Below are positions 8,518 to 18,273 of a DNA stretch of 64,000 bases, piece by piece. Made by a program: the position numbers and the translations under genes. How positions within the stretch are numbered: the first letter of the stretch is position 1; each line of letters begins with the position of its first letter. Source of the DNA: G965247265 sp965247265 (GTDB taxonomy: Bacteria; Pseudomonadota; Gammaproteobacteria; UBA4575); contig OZ252002.1 of the NCBI GenBank assembly GCA_965247265.1, forward strand, positions 1,922,001-1,986,000, given 5' to 3'. Below the pieces are notes generated by a model. That model had not been told where the DNA came from. It made no database searches and was given only the letters and a program-made list of their open reading frames with translations.

Positions 8518-8961
8518 ATGAAGAAACGCAGGCCAAATCCACGGTTGGTAAAAATTCATCGTAATTACACAGTGGAGGAAATATCAAACCTATATGGTAT
8601 TCACAAAAACACAGTTAGGCAGTGGATAAAACGAGGGTTACCCATCTGTGATGATAAACGACCAATGCTAATTCTGGGCAAGGATTTGTACAGTTACCTT
8701 TTGAAGCAACGAAACAAAAATAAGCAGCCATGTGGACCGGGCGAAATTTATTGTGTGCGATGTCGTACAACAAAATCTCCAGCTGGTGATATGGCTGATT
8801 ATCAGGAGCTTACACCAACACAAGGTAATTTAATCGGCATCTGCCCTACTTGTGACGCAATGATTTATAGACGAGTCAGTTTGAGAAAAATGGAAGCCGT
8901 AAAAGGTTTATTGGAAATTAATTTACCGCAAGCATCTCAACACATAAGTGAGAGCAGTTAG
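8518..8961 (+). CDS. HTH plus zinc-ribbon protein of a recombinase module
   Basis: 147 residues. Residues about 17-42 form a MerR/Xis-like helix-turn-helix (YTVEEISNLYGIHKNTVRQWIKRGLP). Residues about 75-120 carry two CxxC pairs (CVRC and CPTC) that would form a zinc ribbon. It lies 17 nt after alpA and 40 nt before the recombinase. The combination suggests a DNA-binding accessory or directionality factor for the adjacent recombinase; that role is inferred from context. Confidence 0.7.
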   Translation: MKKRRPNPRLVKIHRNYTVEEISNLYGIHKNTVRQWIKRGLPICDDKRPMLILGKDLYSYLLKQRNKNKQPCGPGEIYCVRCRTTKSPAGDMADYQELTPTQGNLIGICPTCDAMIYRRVSLRKMEAVKGLLEINLPQASQHISESS

Positions 8962-9001
8962 TCCTCCGTAAACAGTGACTTTAACTAATGTGGTGAATAC
9001 T

Positions 9002-10102
9002 ATGAAAAATTACAACCCAAATAATGAACGTATTAAACGTAAATATTTTATATTTACTAAAGAAGCAAAGCGTCAAAATGAAGCTACAATTGACGCAATA
9101 GCAAAAGCTATGAATAGATTTGAAGTGTACACAAAGTTTCGTGACTTTAAGGCATTTCACTACGAACAGGCCATTGCCTTCAAGAAACATTTATCTGAAC
9201 AGAAAAATCAACAAACAGGTAAGAATTTAAGCAAGGCCACGCTAAGTACGACACTTGGACATATAAAGCGTTTTTTTCAATGGCTCTCAGAGCAGCCTGG
9301 CTATAAATCCCGTATATCCTATTCAGAGGCCGAGTATTTCAATTTATCTGAAAAAGACGCACGTATTGCCACAGCTCATAGGACCAAGCCAGTACCCACA
9401 CTTGATCAAATCAAACATGTCATCGATTCAATGTCAGGAGATTCTGACATAACACAAAGAAATCGCGCGATAATTGCTTTTACGATCCTGACTGGAGCAA
9501 GAGACAGTGCTATTGCTTCATTGAAATTAAAACACATAGATTTTACATCTGGATACGTATTTCAGGACGCTAGAGAAGTACGTACAAAATTTAGCAAAAC
9601 GTTTAATACGTATTTTTTCCCGGTCGGCGATGAAATTCGTCAAATTGTAGAAGTCTGGGTAACACACTTAATTGAGGATTTACTATTTAGTCATGACGAT
9701 CCTATGTTTCCTTCAACACAAGTATCTGTCGGCGAAAACCAGTTATTTGAAGCAGTTGGGATTACGCGAGAACATTGGAGTAATTCGTCGCCTATACGCA
9801 AAATATTTAAAGATGCTTTTACAAATGCTGGTCTGCCCTATTTCAACCCACACAGTTTTAGGAATACCCTTTCTATGTTCGGTCAATCTGTCTGCAAAAC
9901 ACCAGAGGACTTTAAAGCATGGAGTCAAAATCTTGGACATGATGATGTTATGACTACATTTATTAGCTACGGTGAAGTTCCAAATCAGCGTCAGGCTGAG
10001 ATTATTCATGGCATGGGGTCAATACCTACTCAAACTAACCATCCTGATATTGAACTACTTGCGAATGCTATAGCTAGAGAATTGCGTAATTCATCATGCT
10101 AG
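9002..10102 (+). CDS. Tyrosine recombinase
   Basis: 366 residues from ATG 9002 (a GTG at 8975 would add nine). N-terminal SAM-like core-binding domain includes FKAFHYEQAIAFKKHL and TLGHIKRFFQWLSE. Catalytic residues are visible: Arg in TGARDSAIASLKLKHID, HxxR in PHSFRNTL, His in LGHDDVM and the Tyr nucleophile in FISYGE. All key residues are present, so the enzyme could be active. Probable function is integration or excision of the 7.4-10.1 kb module; the target site is not known. Confidence 0.85.
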   Translation: MKNYNPNNERIKRKYFIFTKEAKRQNEATIDAIAKAMNRFEVYTKFRDFKAFHYEQAIAFKKHLSEQKNQQTGKNLSKATLSTTLGHIKRFFQWLSEQPGYKSRISYSEAEYFNLSEKDARIATAHRTKPVPTLDQIKHVIDSMSGDSDITQRNRAIIAFTILTGARDSAIASLKLKHIDFTSGYVFQDAREVRTKFSKTFNTYFFPVGDEIRQIVEVWVTHLIEDLLFSHDDPMFPSTQVSVGENQLFEAVGITREHWSNSSPIRKIFKDAFTNAGLPYFNPHSFRNTLSMFGQSVCKTPEDFKAWSQNLGHDDVMTTFISYGEVPNQRQAEIIHGMGSIPTQTNHPDIELLANAIARELRNSSC

Positions 10103-10246
10103 AAGGGGCAACTTTTGGGGCTACTCGCAAATTGAAAACTACACATTTCATTGAATATCAAATATTTATATAACTAACTCGATTGATGCTAGATCAACAA
10201 CATATACCACATAAGTTCGAATTAAGAGACTAAAGGAGCAACTAAA

Positions 10247-10568
10247 ATGACTGAAAAACTCGAACTCTCAAGAGGCAGCGGCAATGTATTCCGTGATTTT
10301 GGTTATGCAAATGCAGATGTTGAACAACTTAAATCACAACTGGCCGCAGAAATTATCCGTGAGCTTGATAAAAAAAGCTTTGTCTGTACGAAAAGCTGGC
10401 ACTTTAACCGGCTTTGCAGCTGCTGATATCTCACGAATTCGCAAAGCCGACCTTGGCCGTTTTACCATCGATAGACTGGTAAAACTTTTAGGCCGGTTAA
10501 ATCGCAAAGTTGAAATTAAAGTTTCCCATATGCTTACGGCTGAAGCTGACGCACATGCGAGCGCTTAA
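10247..10568 (+). pseudogene. HTH antitoxin (HigA/XRE type) with a frameshift
   Basis: ATG at 10247 with AAGGAG 9 nt upstream starts FRDFGYANADVEQLKSQLAA, then an A7 run at 10371-10377 shifts the frame; the next frame continues with SVRKAGTLTGFAAADISRIR and TIDRLVKLLGRLNRKVEIKV to the stop at 10568. Removing one A restores one reading frame of about 106 residues matching XRE-type antitoxins of the HTH_37 kind. No toxin gene is adjacent. Slippage on A7 or a sequencing error are both possible. Confidence 0.7.
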
Positions 10569-10664
10569 TAAAATTCAATACTAACTGCCACCAGAAAAAC
10601 GTGTTATTTTCCGTAAAAAACATTATCCGACAATATTAAACAGAAGTATTTATTTTGTAACTAA

Positions 10665-12943
10665 TTAACAATGACCAGCAATCTTTAATGATTTTTCAAC
10701 GTAATCTTGTAGTTCACCACTATCAATTAATACGCCATCTCTTGGTTGTCCATCGTCGTGATGATATCGTCTACAATACTCATTTATTTCCTCTAGCTCT
10801 TCATGCAATTCCCAGAGTATGTGACCGCCACCAATCTCTTTAATTTTTTCTACTATGCTACCAAGTGCATCATTGTTACCAAAATGCCTTGGGTAAGCCA
10901 ATTTGCAATACCCTTCTAAAACTATTCTCAATTTTTTAATAATCTCACCTTCATCGCCTGATCCATCTGATAAATATTCCAGTAACGCATCGATATCTTT
11001 GTGATATGTCCATTTAAGCGCCTCTTCAATGTCCCATTCCGTGATCATTGTATTTTTTTCTTGCACGCGTGTTAATTGAAGTGTTTTTTGTTGTCCTGGA
11101 CTTAAACGTTCCCAAAGCAACCCCAAAAAGTTGGGATCATGAGATAAGACGATAACTTGTTTACATCGTTCACCACATTTTTTTATTTGATATACAGTTT
11201 GAGACTGTCTAAAACGGTCTAAACTCGTAAAAGGATCATCAAAAATTATAATTTTATTAGATTTCTCGTCATCTTGTTCAATCTGAGCCAAAAAAAATGC
11301 CAAAGCAAGAGTGCTTCTATCACCAGAACTCAAAGTATTTTTAAAACTGGGTTCACTTAATGGAGTTCTTTCGTCCCCTAGTTTTATAGGCCGATCGTTA
11401 ATAATAATGTGATAGCTAGAGCTGGCTACACCGCCTGCAAAAGTATGTGATGTTTTGCCAATTCTGAAACCTGCGTTTATTTTCCTTAGATATTCATTAA
11501 TAATGTTTTCGTAATCCCTTACTACGTTATTGCTATGATTTTTTAAGGCAGTTTTCTTCTCTTCTTTTTCATGATCTAAAATATTTTTTTCTGTAATAAG
11601 ATCACTATATTCTGAACATGCTTCTACTACCTCTTTTTCATGGCGCTTTTTTGTTGCTATTAGTAATATAAATTCGTTTTCAACGGTTTCTAAAAGTGCA
11701 CCCTCTACTTCTTCTTTCTTTAAACTGATGTTTTTGTTAGAAGCAATAATACTTGCATTATAGGCATCTATTATTGTCCCTAACTCTAATAGATTAGATA
11801 ATGCGTCTGAATACGTATTGTCTGTTTTAATCTCTTCAAGAGGCGATTGAACTTTTTTCTTTAGCAAATTTAATGTTATTTCTCTATATGCTTGGAGAAC
11901 TTTTTCAATATCTAATTTTTCATTTATTTTGGGTAATTCAATTTCGCAATATTCCTGCCAAAATTCACATTTACTTACATTTTTTTCTATTTCCGCTGTA
12001 ATCTCAGATATTACTCTGTCGCTAAACCCTATTTGTATTTTGCTACTTTTCCCATTTATCGATGCCTTTAATTCATTATACGCATCGCTAAAATGTGTTT
12101 TATAAGCATCTATAAGTGCTATCCCCTCTGTACTCTGTCCACAGAAGCTACATGCATCATCTTTTAAATATTTTAAGCCGTCTGATAACCATGTTTCACC
12201 TGATTCATCCATGTTATGTTTAGCTAAATGTGCACTAAGCATGATTTCTGCGTCACTACTAACCCCCTCAATACCTTTTGATAGAATATCTGTAAAATCG
12301 TTATCTATCTTAGGTAATTCTATTGTTTTTAATAATTGCTTCTTTTGTATAACATCAGATATTTTTAAAGATGCTAGTTCTTTTTCTATTTTTTAATTTT
12401 CTGTTCTATATTTTCATCTGCTTCAAGTTTCAAAAAATCATTCAGGTTAATACGTTCTTGAAAAAAGGCGGAAACTGCAGTTCTAGCCTCAGCAATTTCC
12501 CTATTTTTCTCTCTAACTTCGCCATCAATTTCATTAATACGTCGCGCTATAGAGACACCTTCTTTTCCAACAATAACCTCAGCAAGATTTTTTCGTTGTT
12601 CTGTACCAATAATTTCACCAGAAAAAACATTGTCTGAAATAAATGTATTATCAAAAATTTCTATTTCATTGATGTTATCTGTCCAAATACCGTTTTCAAA
12701 TCTTATATTGCCAGTGTCAAATAAAATATTTACTTCTGGTTGATCTTGTATCCCTAACGTTTTGCGACCAAATATATGATTACAATCATTAGTTTTAAGT
12801 GATCTTAAGATTGCACATAAGGTTGTTTTCCCGCGTCCATTTTCAGCAAATATAAGATTGTAATCTCTAAGTGTTACATCGCCAGCCGAATTAGAATTCA
12901 AAAAACGACCAATATTTTTTATGCTTACAAATTTAGATAACAT
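10665..12943 (-). pseudogene. AAA_13-family SMC-like ATPase (PrrC/RloC-related group), frameshifted
   Basis: Two frames make one gene. Residues 1-185 (from 12943) carry Walker A (AENGRGKTTL, near residue 36). At a T6 run (12389-12394, A6 in the gene) the frame breaks; with one more A it continues as IEKELASLKISDVIQ into the second frame, which has a zinc-hook-like CSFCGQ, a long coiled coil, the ABC signature LSSGDRSTLALAFF, Walker B IIIFDDPFTSLD, and SHDPNFLGLL. Total about 760 residues. The AAA_13 group includes anticodon nucleases and other phage-defence ATPases. It lies 10 nt downstream of the DUF2130 gene, so the two are probably co-transcribed. A C-terminal HEPN-like nuclease is not certain. 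Confidence 0.75.
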
Positions 12944-12953
12944 TTAAAATCTC

Positions 12954-14242
12954 TTAAAAATCTCCATCATCCCCGATATTTTTATCTGGCCCAGCTATCG
13001 CGATTAGCTCCAGTCCTTCAATTTCTTGAATGGCTTTACCTGCAATGCCCTGAAGATCACCATACATACCAACTGTTGATTCAATAACACCCTGAATCTG
13101 AGCTTCGCGTTTAGCCCATAAACGCATTGTTGATTTGCGTTCCTTATCCAAATCCGTTTGCATATCCGTAAATTTTTCAACAATGGCTTCAATGCGATGT
13201 CTGAACTTAGGCCCTGTTAAATACTGATAAACAAGTTCCATTTTTGTTTCTTGACCTTCCTGTGCTAGTCGAGTATTCGCAACTTCAATGAGCGATTGGC
13301 GAAGCGTAATTGCAAGTGGCATTGCATAGCGTGGCTGTGTAATACAGATGCCATCAATATTTCCAAATGTTTCAAGTTCTTTGGGGAGTGCATTAGACAC
13401 AAGTACAGCAATCACTGCATTTGCTGCACGTCGATCCCCTCTTAGCTTTGCAAGCCAGCCATCACTCCAGTTTTTTGTTCTTTTAGACTCCCAAAGAATC
13501 GCACCACAAACTTGGCCTGTTTGTGAAACAACTGCTTGTAACACATCACCACCAAACTCGCCTTTTGCAACCGGTTCTATGTTATCAAATGGAAACTTGG
13601 TTTTTAGATTTGTCTCAAGCTCTAATTCAAGCGCTTCGCCTTGTAGCTGTTGAGAGCCCTGCTCTGCTTTTCTTTTTAAATCTTCAATTTGCCGCTGCAT
13701 GGAAGCGATTTGTTCTTCCTTTTCGGTAACCCTTAGTTTAAGGTCCTCTTCCGCTTCTAGTTTTGCTTTTTTATGAACTTCTCCAAGGGATGCCTGAATA
13801 CGCTTTTCTGCGGTAAGATCAAGTTCACGTTTTGCATCGTCTAATTCTCGTTCCTTACGGAGTAGATCTGCCTGAGCCTTCTGAGCTTCTTCTAGCTTTT
13901 TGTCTCGTTGTTTAAAACTTCTTGTAATTCTTCTACTTGTTTTGTTTTATTTTGTATATCTGTTGTCGCAGCCAATTTTGCTTTCTTCGCTTCTTCCTGA
14001 GCGATAGCAGCACGCTCAGTTTTTAATTTTTCAGCAACTTGTTCATCTATAGCCTTCCGTGCATCGGCAACTGCTCTTTGTTGAGCACGCAATTCTGCTT
14101 CGCGTTTTGAGATATCAGATTCTTTTTCAGCAATCTTCTTTTCGTATTCTGTACGAACAGATTGAATAAGTGGTGCAGCAAGTGATTCTGTTAGTTTGAT
14201 CTCTGTTTTACAGCTAGGGCAGACGATTGTTGGTTCTGTCAT
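12954..14242 (-). pseudogene. DUF2130 protein (putative PD-(D/E)XK nuclease with coiled coil), frameshifted
   Basis: ATG at 14242. Residues 1-25 hold a zinc finger (IVCPSCKTEIKL); residues about 35-180 form a long coiled coil; the C-terminal third is the DUF2130 domain with GEFGGDVLQAVVSQTG and ILWESKRTKNW, which looks like the D...ExK core of restriction-like nucleases. A missing A near 13911-13913 breaks the frame: the first part ends at 13892, the middle continues as KKLEEAQKAQADLLRKE in another frame and joins the frame ending at 12954. Restored length is about 430 residues, normal for the family. It precedes the AAA_13 gene by 10 nt. Confidence 0.75.
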
Positions 14243-14495
14243 AATTGAGCCTTGCTACTAAATAATTGTCGATGTTAAATCCCACATATAGGTTATCAAT
14301 TTTCGTTTAACTTGCCGTAGATATAATGGTCCACTTTTGTCCTGATAGCCGCCGGCTTACGATCAGGGGCGTAAAAATCCATCCTTCCGATTTCCTTTTA
14401 TTCGGAATTGAAATCCGTAGCTGTATCGCACGCGTCATCTATTCAGATCTTTACATACTATCCATTTCGGCACTTATAATTATATTCAGGTACTA

Positions 14496-15524
14496 TTAGA
14501 CTCCTTCAGTCTCAGATAACAGCCCGCATTTACCATAGGCCTGCAATAAGCGGAACGTGTCATAACCGTTTATCAGACAGAACAATCGTGGATGGCCTAT
14601 CTGCTGTGCATAGGCGCGCATCATTCCACGCACCGGCGGCGTGATCTCATGGCAATGCTGCAAGACTAGAAGATCGGCAGGTTCGGCGAATAGTCGGTCT
14701 ATCTGATTTCCATTTTTTCCAAGATCAGCAACTGTCATTGGATGGAACTTGGCAGGCCCTTTGAGCAAAAAGGCTACCGAAATACGTTTCCCATCAATCA
14801 TTACACGGCTTGTAAACAGATCGGATTTTTCACCACCCCAGTCTTTCGGCACAGTCGGTTCTCTGATGATCTCAGCGAGAGAAGCCTTGACCTCCGCCTC
14901 GGGAATATCACGCAGATACTCAAGGTCTTTCTTCTTCCGCGACGGTACCAAGTTTTGTACCAGAGAAAAGTTGTCAATGCTGTCTATATGAACTTCTAGC
15001 CGGTTGTTCCAGTGTCCGCCAACTACACTATGAGGCCGAAAAAGATCTGGAATAGGATTGGCGATCACCCAAGGTATAGCCTCGATTACAATATCAGTGA
15101 TCCGAGTTGCTGCTCCAAGCACGAGCAACCGCTTTTGTCCAGAAAGCTCCGCCCATGCAGAATTAGATGTCAGATGCTCATGATGAAACCGAAAACTGAT
15201 TTTTTGACCCGGTCGAAATTCATCAAGCTTTGCATAGGCTTCGGCCATTGGGACAGAGTTGTGCTCTTTTCTTAATGCTTCGCTGACATGCGATAAACCT
15301 TTACAGTAATAGTTTGTGTAGTGAGTAAACATTGTATTCGGTCGAAGATTCCCGGTGACAAGCAACTGTCCGAGCGTTGGCGGATTGGCCGCTCGTAGCC
15401 ACTCGGTTAGATGGTCCTTCATGATCGAGAGAACCATACTTTGCCGCAACGCATCTGCGTTCTTCCCAAGCGCGTCGATATCTTTTAGATCGGCTGCTAT
15501 ATTTTGGGCACCAACCAGTTCCAT
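14496..15524 (-). CDS. Uncharacterised 342-aa protein, possible nuclease-like C-terminal domain
   Basis: Intact ORF in a neighbourhood of broken defence genes. The N-terminal half has a helix-rich segment (LSIMKDHLTEWLRAA) and WAELSGQKRLLVLGAATRI. The C-terminal half has KDWGGEKSDLFTSRVMIDGK, AFLLKGPAKFHPMTVADLG, QIDRLFAEPADLLVLQHCHE and LINGYDTFRLLQAYG. The D...LKG pairing with following strands and helix resembles a diverged PD-(D/E)XK or Mrr-like fold, but this is inference. No named family recognised. Stands alone, minus strand. Confidence 0.55.
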   Translation of the reverse strand: MELVGAQNIAADLKDIDALGKNADALRQSMVLSIMKDHLTEWLRAANPPTLGQLLVTGNLRPNTMFTHYTNYYCKGLSHVSEALRKEHNSVPMAEAYAKLDEFRPGQKISFRFHHEHLTSNSAWAELSGQKRLLVLGAATRITDIVIEAIPWVIANPIPDLFRPHSVVGGHWNNRLEVHIDSIDNFSLVQNLVPSRKKKDLEYLRDIPEAEVKASLAEIIREPTVPKDWGGEKSDLFTSRVMIDGKRISVAFLLKGPAKFHPMTVADLGKNGNQIDRLFAEPADLLVLQHCHEITPPVRGMMRAYAQQIGHPRLFCLINGYDTFRLLQAYGKCGLLSETEGV

Positions 15525-15955
15525 TACTCGTCGGACATTGAGATACCAGCATGTGAGATCATAATCTACGGGGTATTATCTTGATTATTACTATTCATGA
15601 CACCCGCGGTATATACCTAAAAAATGGCTTTAGCCACCTATAAAAGGGGTATGTTTCATTATTACACAGACCCCTTTTACGCGTATTTGTGGGCTTGTTA
15701 AACAAGCTCAAGTCTGATTGCTCGTCTTAGTACAGATGCCGGCTTTTAAAATAGTATCGAGCTGAATTTAGAATTTTCATGGTGAAGAAATAAAGACTTT
15801 TACCTGTTTTTGCCGCTTTCCGTTAAATGAAAGTCTTTGAAAATTTAGAATTCTAACTTATATTTTTATATTGCTAATTTTGGGGCAACTATGGGGGCAT
15901 TTTTCAACAGTGAAGCAAATCAATACTATGTTACTCAACAGTTTATGGCATAAGT
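15525..15955. other. Intergenic region with an inverted repeat
   Basis: No gene seen. A perfect 10-nt inverted repeat (15641-15650 taaaaggggt and 15670-15679) encloses a 19-nt loop; it could be an operator or a weak terminator. Near 15880-15900 the gggcaactatggggg motif resembles sequence next to P4-type integrase ends and may mark an att region for the truncated integrase that follows. Confidence 0.35.
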
Positions 15956-16948
15956 TTGATTGCCGCCGCCGAACGCAAAGCGAAAAAACAACATGATGTT
16001 GAGATTTATGAAAACCAATTCGCCAGCATTGTGCACGAATGGTTTGCAAAAAAATATACCAACTTAAATCCAAGTTATGCCAAGCGTGTATGGCGTGCAT
16101 TAGAGAAAGATATTCTTCCTTACATTGGAAAATTACCGATCACCAAAATTGACGGTCCTGCACTACGCAAATGTTTAATGAAAATTGAAGAACGTGGCGC
16201 ACATGAAACCGCGCATCGCACCTTACAAATCTGTGCACGCATTTATGGCTACGCGAATGCCTGCGGCTATTGCACTCATGATCCAACTCGCGGCATGAAA
16301 ACCGTCCTCACCCCTGCAAAAACGGAACACTTCCCTGCCATTACCGACCCCAAACTCTTAGGTGAGTTATTACGTGCCATGGAGAGTTACGATTCACTCC
16401 TCACCCGCTCAGCCTTATTTGTGGGCGCCTATACCTTTGTGCGTCCGGGTAATTTACGCCAAGCCGAGTGGCAGGAAATTAGCTTGGAAGACAAGGTGTG
16501 GAAGATCCCTGCAGAGAAAATGAAACTTAAAAAACCGCATATCGTCCCGCTTGCGAATCAAGTGAAACGCATTTTTGAAGAACTTCATCCTCTCACCCAT
16601 AAAAGTGACTACGTGTTTCCAAGTGTGCGCGATCGACGTCGTCCCATGAGTGAAGCCACAGTCAATGCAGCATTAAGACGCATGGGTTACGGCACAGATG
16701 AAATGACCGGGCACGGTTTTCGACACATCGCCTCCACATTATTAAATGAACAAGGCGTTTGGAATGCCGATGCAATTGAGCGCCAACTTGCACATACCGA
16801 TCGCAGTAAAATCAGAGCAACCTACGATCACTCGAACCACTTACCGGAGCGACGCAAAATAATGCAAGCCTGGGCGGATTATCTTGATGGCTTGCGTACC
16901 GGGAACAATGTCGTGTCGTTCAATGAACTGAAAATGGCCAGTTCATAA
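15956..16948 (+). pseudogene. P4-type tyrosine integrase lacking its N-terminal domain
   Basis: 330 residues from a TTG; an in-frame TGA and TAA lie directly upstream. The core-binding and catalytic domains are complete (Arg in RPGNLRQAEW, HxxR in GHGFRHIAST, His in QLAHTDRSKIRATY with the following Tyr), but the N-terminal arm-binding domain (DUF4102, about 90 residues) is missing. The first residues correspond to the linker after that domain. Probably non-functional. First gene of a satellite-like remnant to 18248. Confidence 0.8.
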
Positions 16949-16958
16949 AACAAGTACG

Positions 16959-17456
16959 TTGGCTGTGAGTCTTACGGAAGAGTTAGTCTGCATGAAAGTG
17001 GAAGAAGCAGCCTCTGGAAACGCAGAATCTGCACGATGGTGTATACAAGAATTTTGTAATTCAATAAAAGCTGACGTCAATCCAGATTATTTATCCAATA
17101 TGGATTCTTATAGTGCCCTTTCGGACCTTAAAGTTGACCCACAAATTCTTATTTATTTACACGCCTGCTTTGAATTACTGCTTGAAGATGATGAATTGGA
17201 TGCAGCTTTAGTACTCGGTTTGAAACAAGGGTTATCAACAAATCCTGATAACGATCTGAATGTACAGGATATTGGATTTTGTCAATCCATCATGGTCAAA
17301 GTGGCGCAAGAAGTACCGATCGAAAAAGCCTTAATGCTCACAGCGAAAGAATTTCATGTCAGTCAAAGCATACTAAAAGCAATTTGGCGCAATGCTAACA
17401 ATAGGTTAACGACTGAAATGATGGCGGAATTTGAAAAACGTCTAGAGATTAGATAA
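16959..17456 (+). CDS. Hypothetical protein of the satellite remnant
   Basis: About 163-165 residues; the start may be TTG 16959, GTG 16965 or ATG 16992. Mostly helical and acidic, with YLHACFELLLEDDELDAALVLGL in the middle and HVSQSILKAIWRN near the C-terminus. It follows the integrase by 10 nt and precedes an AlpA gene, so it is likely part of the same phage-satellite element. No function recognised. Confidence 0.5.
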   Translation: MAVSLTEELVCMKVEEAASGNAESARWCIQEFCNSIKADVNPDYLSNMDSYSALSDLKVDPQILIYLHACFELLLEDDELDAALVLGLKQGLSTNPDNDLNVQDIGFCQSIMVKVAQEVPIEKALMLTAKEFHVSQSILKAIWRNANNRLTTEMMAEFEKRLEIR

Positions 17457-17547
17457 CTCTTTAACAAATCCTCTTAACAGCATGTTTTAAATGAACTTCT
17501 ACTTTACTACCATATGAGCATCTTGTTATTAATTCAAAGGTATTCAT

Positions 17548-17784
17548 ATGAAAAACCTACCCGACACGGGATTTCTGAGAATCCAACAAATTATTGGTAA
17601 TCCTAAAGCAACCCCGCCGATACTCGCTATTATTCCAATCGGTAAATCAACGTGGTGGCAAGGTGTAAAAACGGGCCGATTCCCTAAACCAATTAAGTTA
17701 TTTGAACGTATTACGGTATGGCGCGCAGATGATATTCGCACCCTTCTTGAATCTTATGAGATATTCTCGGATGCTGAATCATGA
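17548..17784 (+). CDS. AlpA-family regulator
   Basis: 78 residues, ATG at 17548. AlpA-like pattern: GFLRIQQIIGNPKATPPI then IPIGKSTWWQGVKTGRFPKPIKL and ITVWRADDIRTLLE. The longer loop between the first helices is typical of the variant found in P4-like satellites. It overlaps the following terminase-small-subunit gene by 4 nt, indicating one operon. Confidence 0.8.
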   Translation: MKNLPDTGFLRIQQIIGNPKATPPILAIIPIGKSTWWQGVKTGRFPKPIKLFERITVWRADDIRTLLESYEIFSDAES

Positions 17785-18248
17785 GCAAACTAACCGATAA
17801 ACAAAACGTATTTATTCAAGAATACTTGCTAGATCTAAATGCAACACAAGCTGCAATCCGTGCAGGATATAGTGTTAAAGCTGCTTCAGAAATTGGCTAT
17901 GAGAACCTGAGAAAACCTCAGATTCAAAACAAACTTGAGGATCTAATAAATGAGAGAGCAAATCGATTAGAAATTGATTCAGATTGGGTAGTTAAAGAAC
18001 TAAGGGGTCTATACGAATTATGTAGAGTGCACAGAGAGTATTCTACTGCTCTTAAAGCCTTAGAATAGATGGGTAAACACCTTGGTATGTTTAGTGAAAA
18101 AGCAAATCCATCGAACAATGTGCAGTATATTTTATCAGACAGGCCAATGACTGAAGAGGAGTGGGAAGAAAATACTATAAGGATCCAGAATCTTCAAATA
18201 ATCATTAGCGTAAATAGATATTTAGACATTTCTAATTGCACGAAATGA
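17781..18248 (+). pseudogene. Phage terminase small subunit with an in-frame amber codon
   Basis: Opens SKLTDKQNVFIQEYLLDLNATQAAIRAGYS, the classic terminase_2 HTH start, and continues QIQNKLEDLINERANRL. A TAG at 18066-18068 interrupts the frame; translation beyond gives MGKHLGMFSEKANPSNNV, the normal continuation (typical 'LGKHLGMF'), to TGA at 18248. A CAG-to-TAG change would explain it. No large subunit or capsid gene follows, so this is a decayed satellite or prophage end. Confidence 0.8.
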
Positions 18249-18273
18249 ATTATGTTTCCACTAGCAAAAAGTT

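Noticed and set aside
15858..16100. 80-residue minus-strand ORF at the truncated integrase start
   Set aside because: Antisense to the integrase core domain; no motif, no ribosome site.
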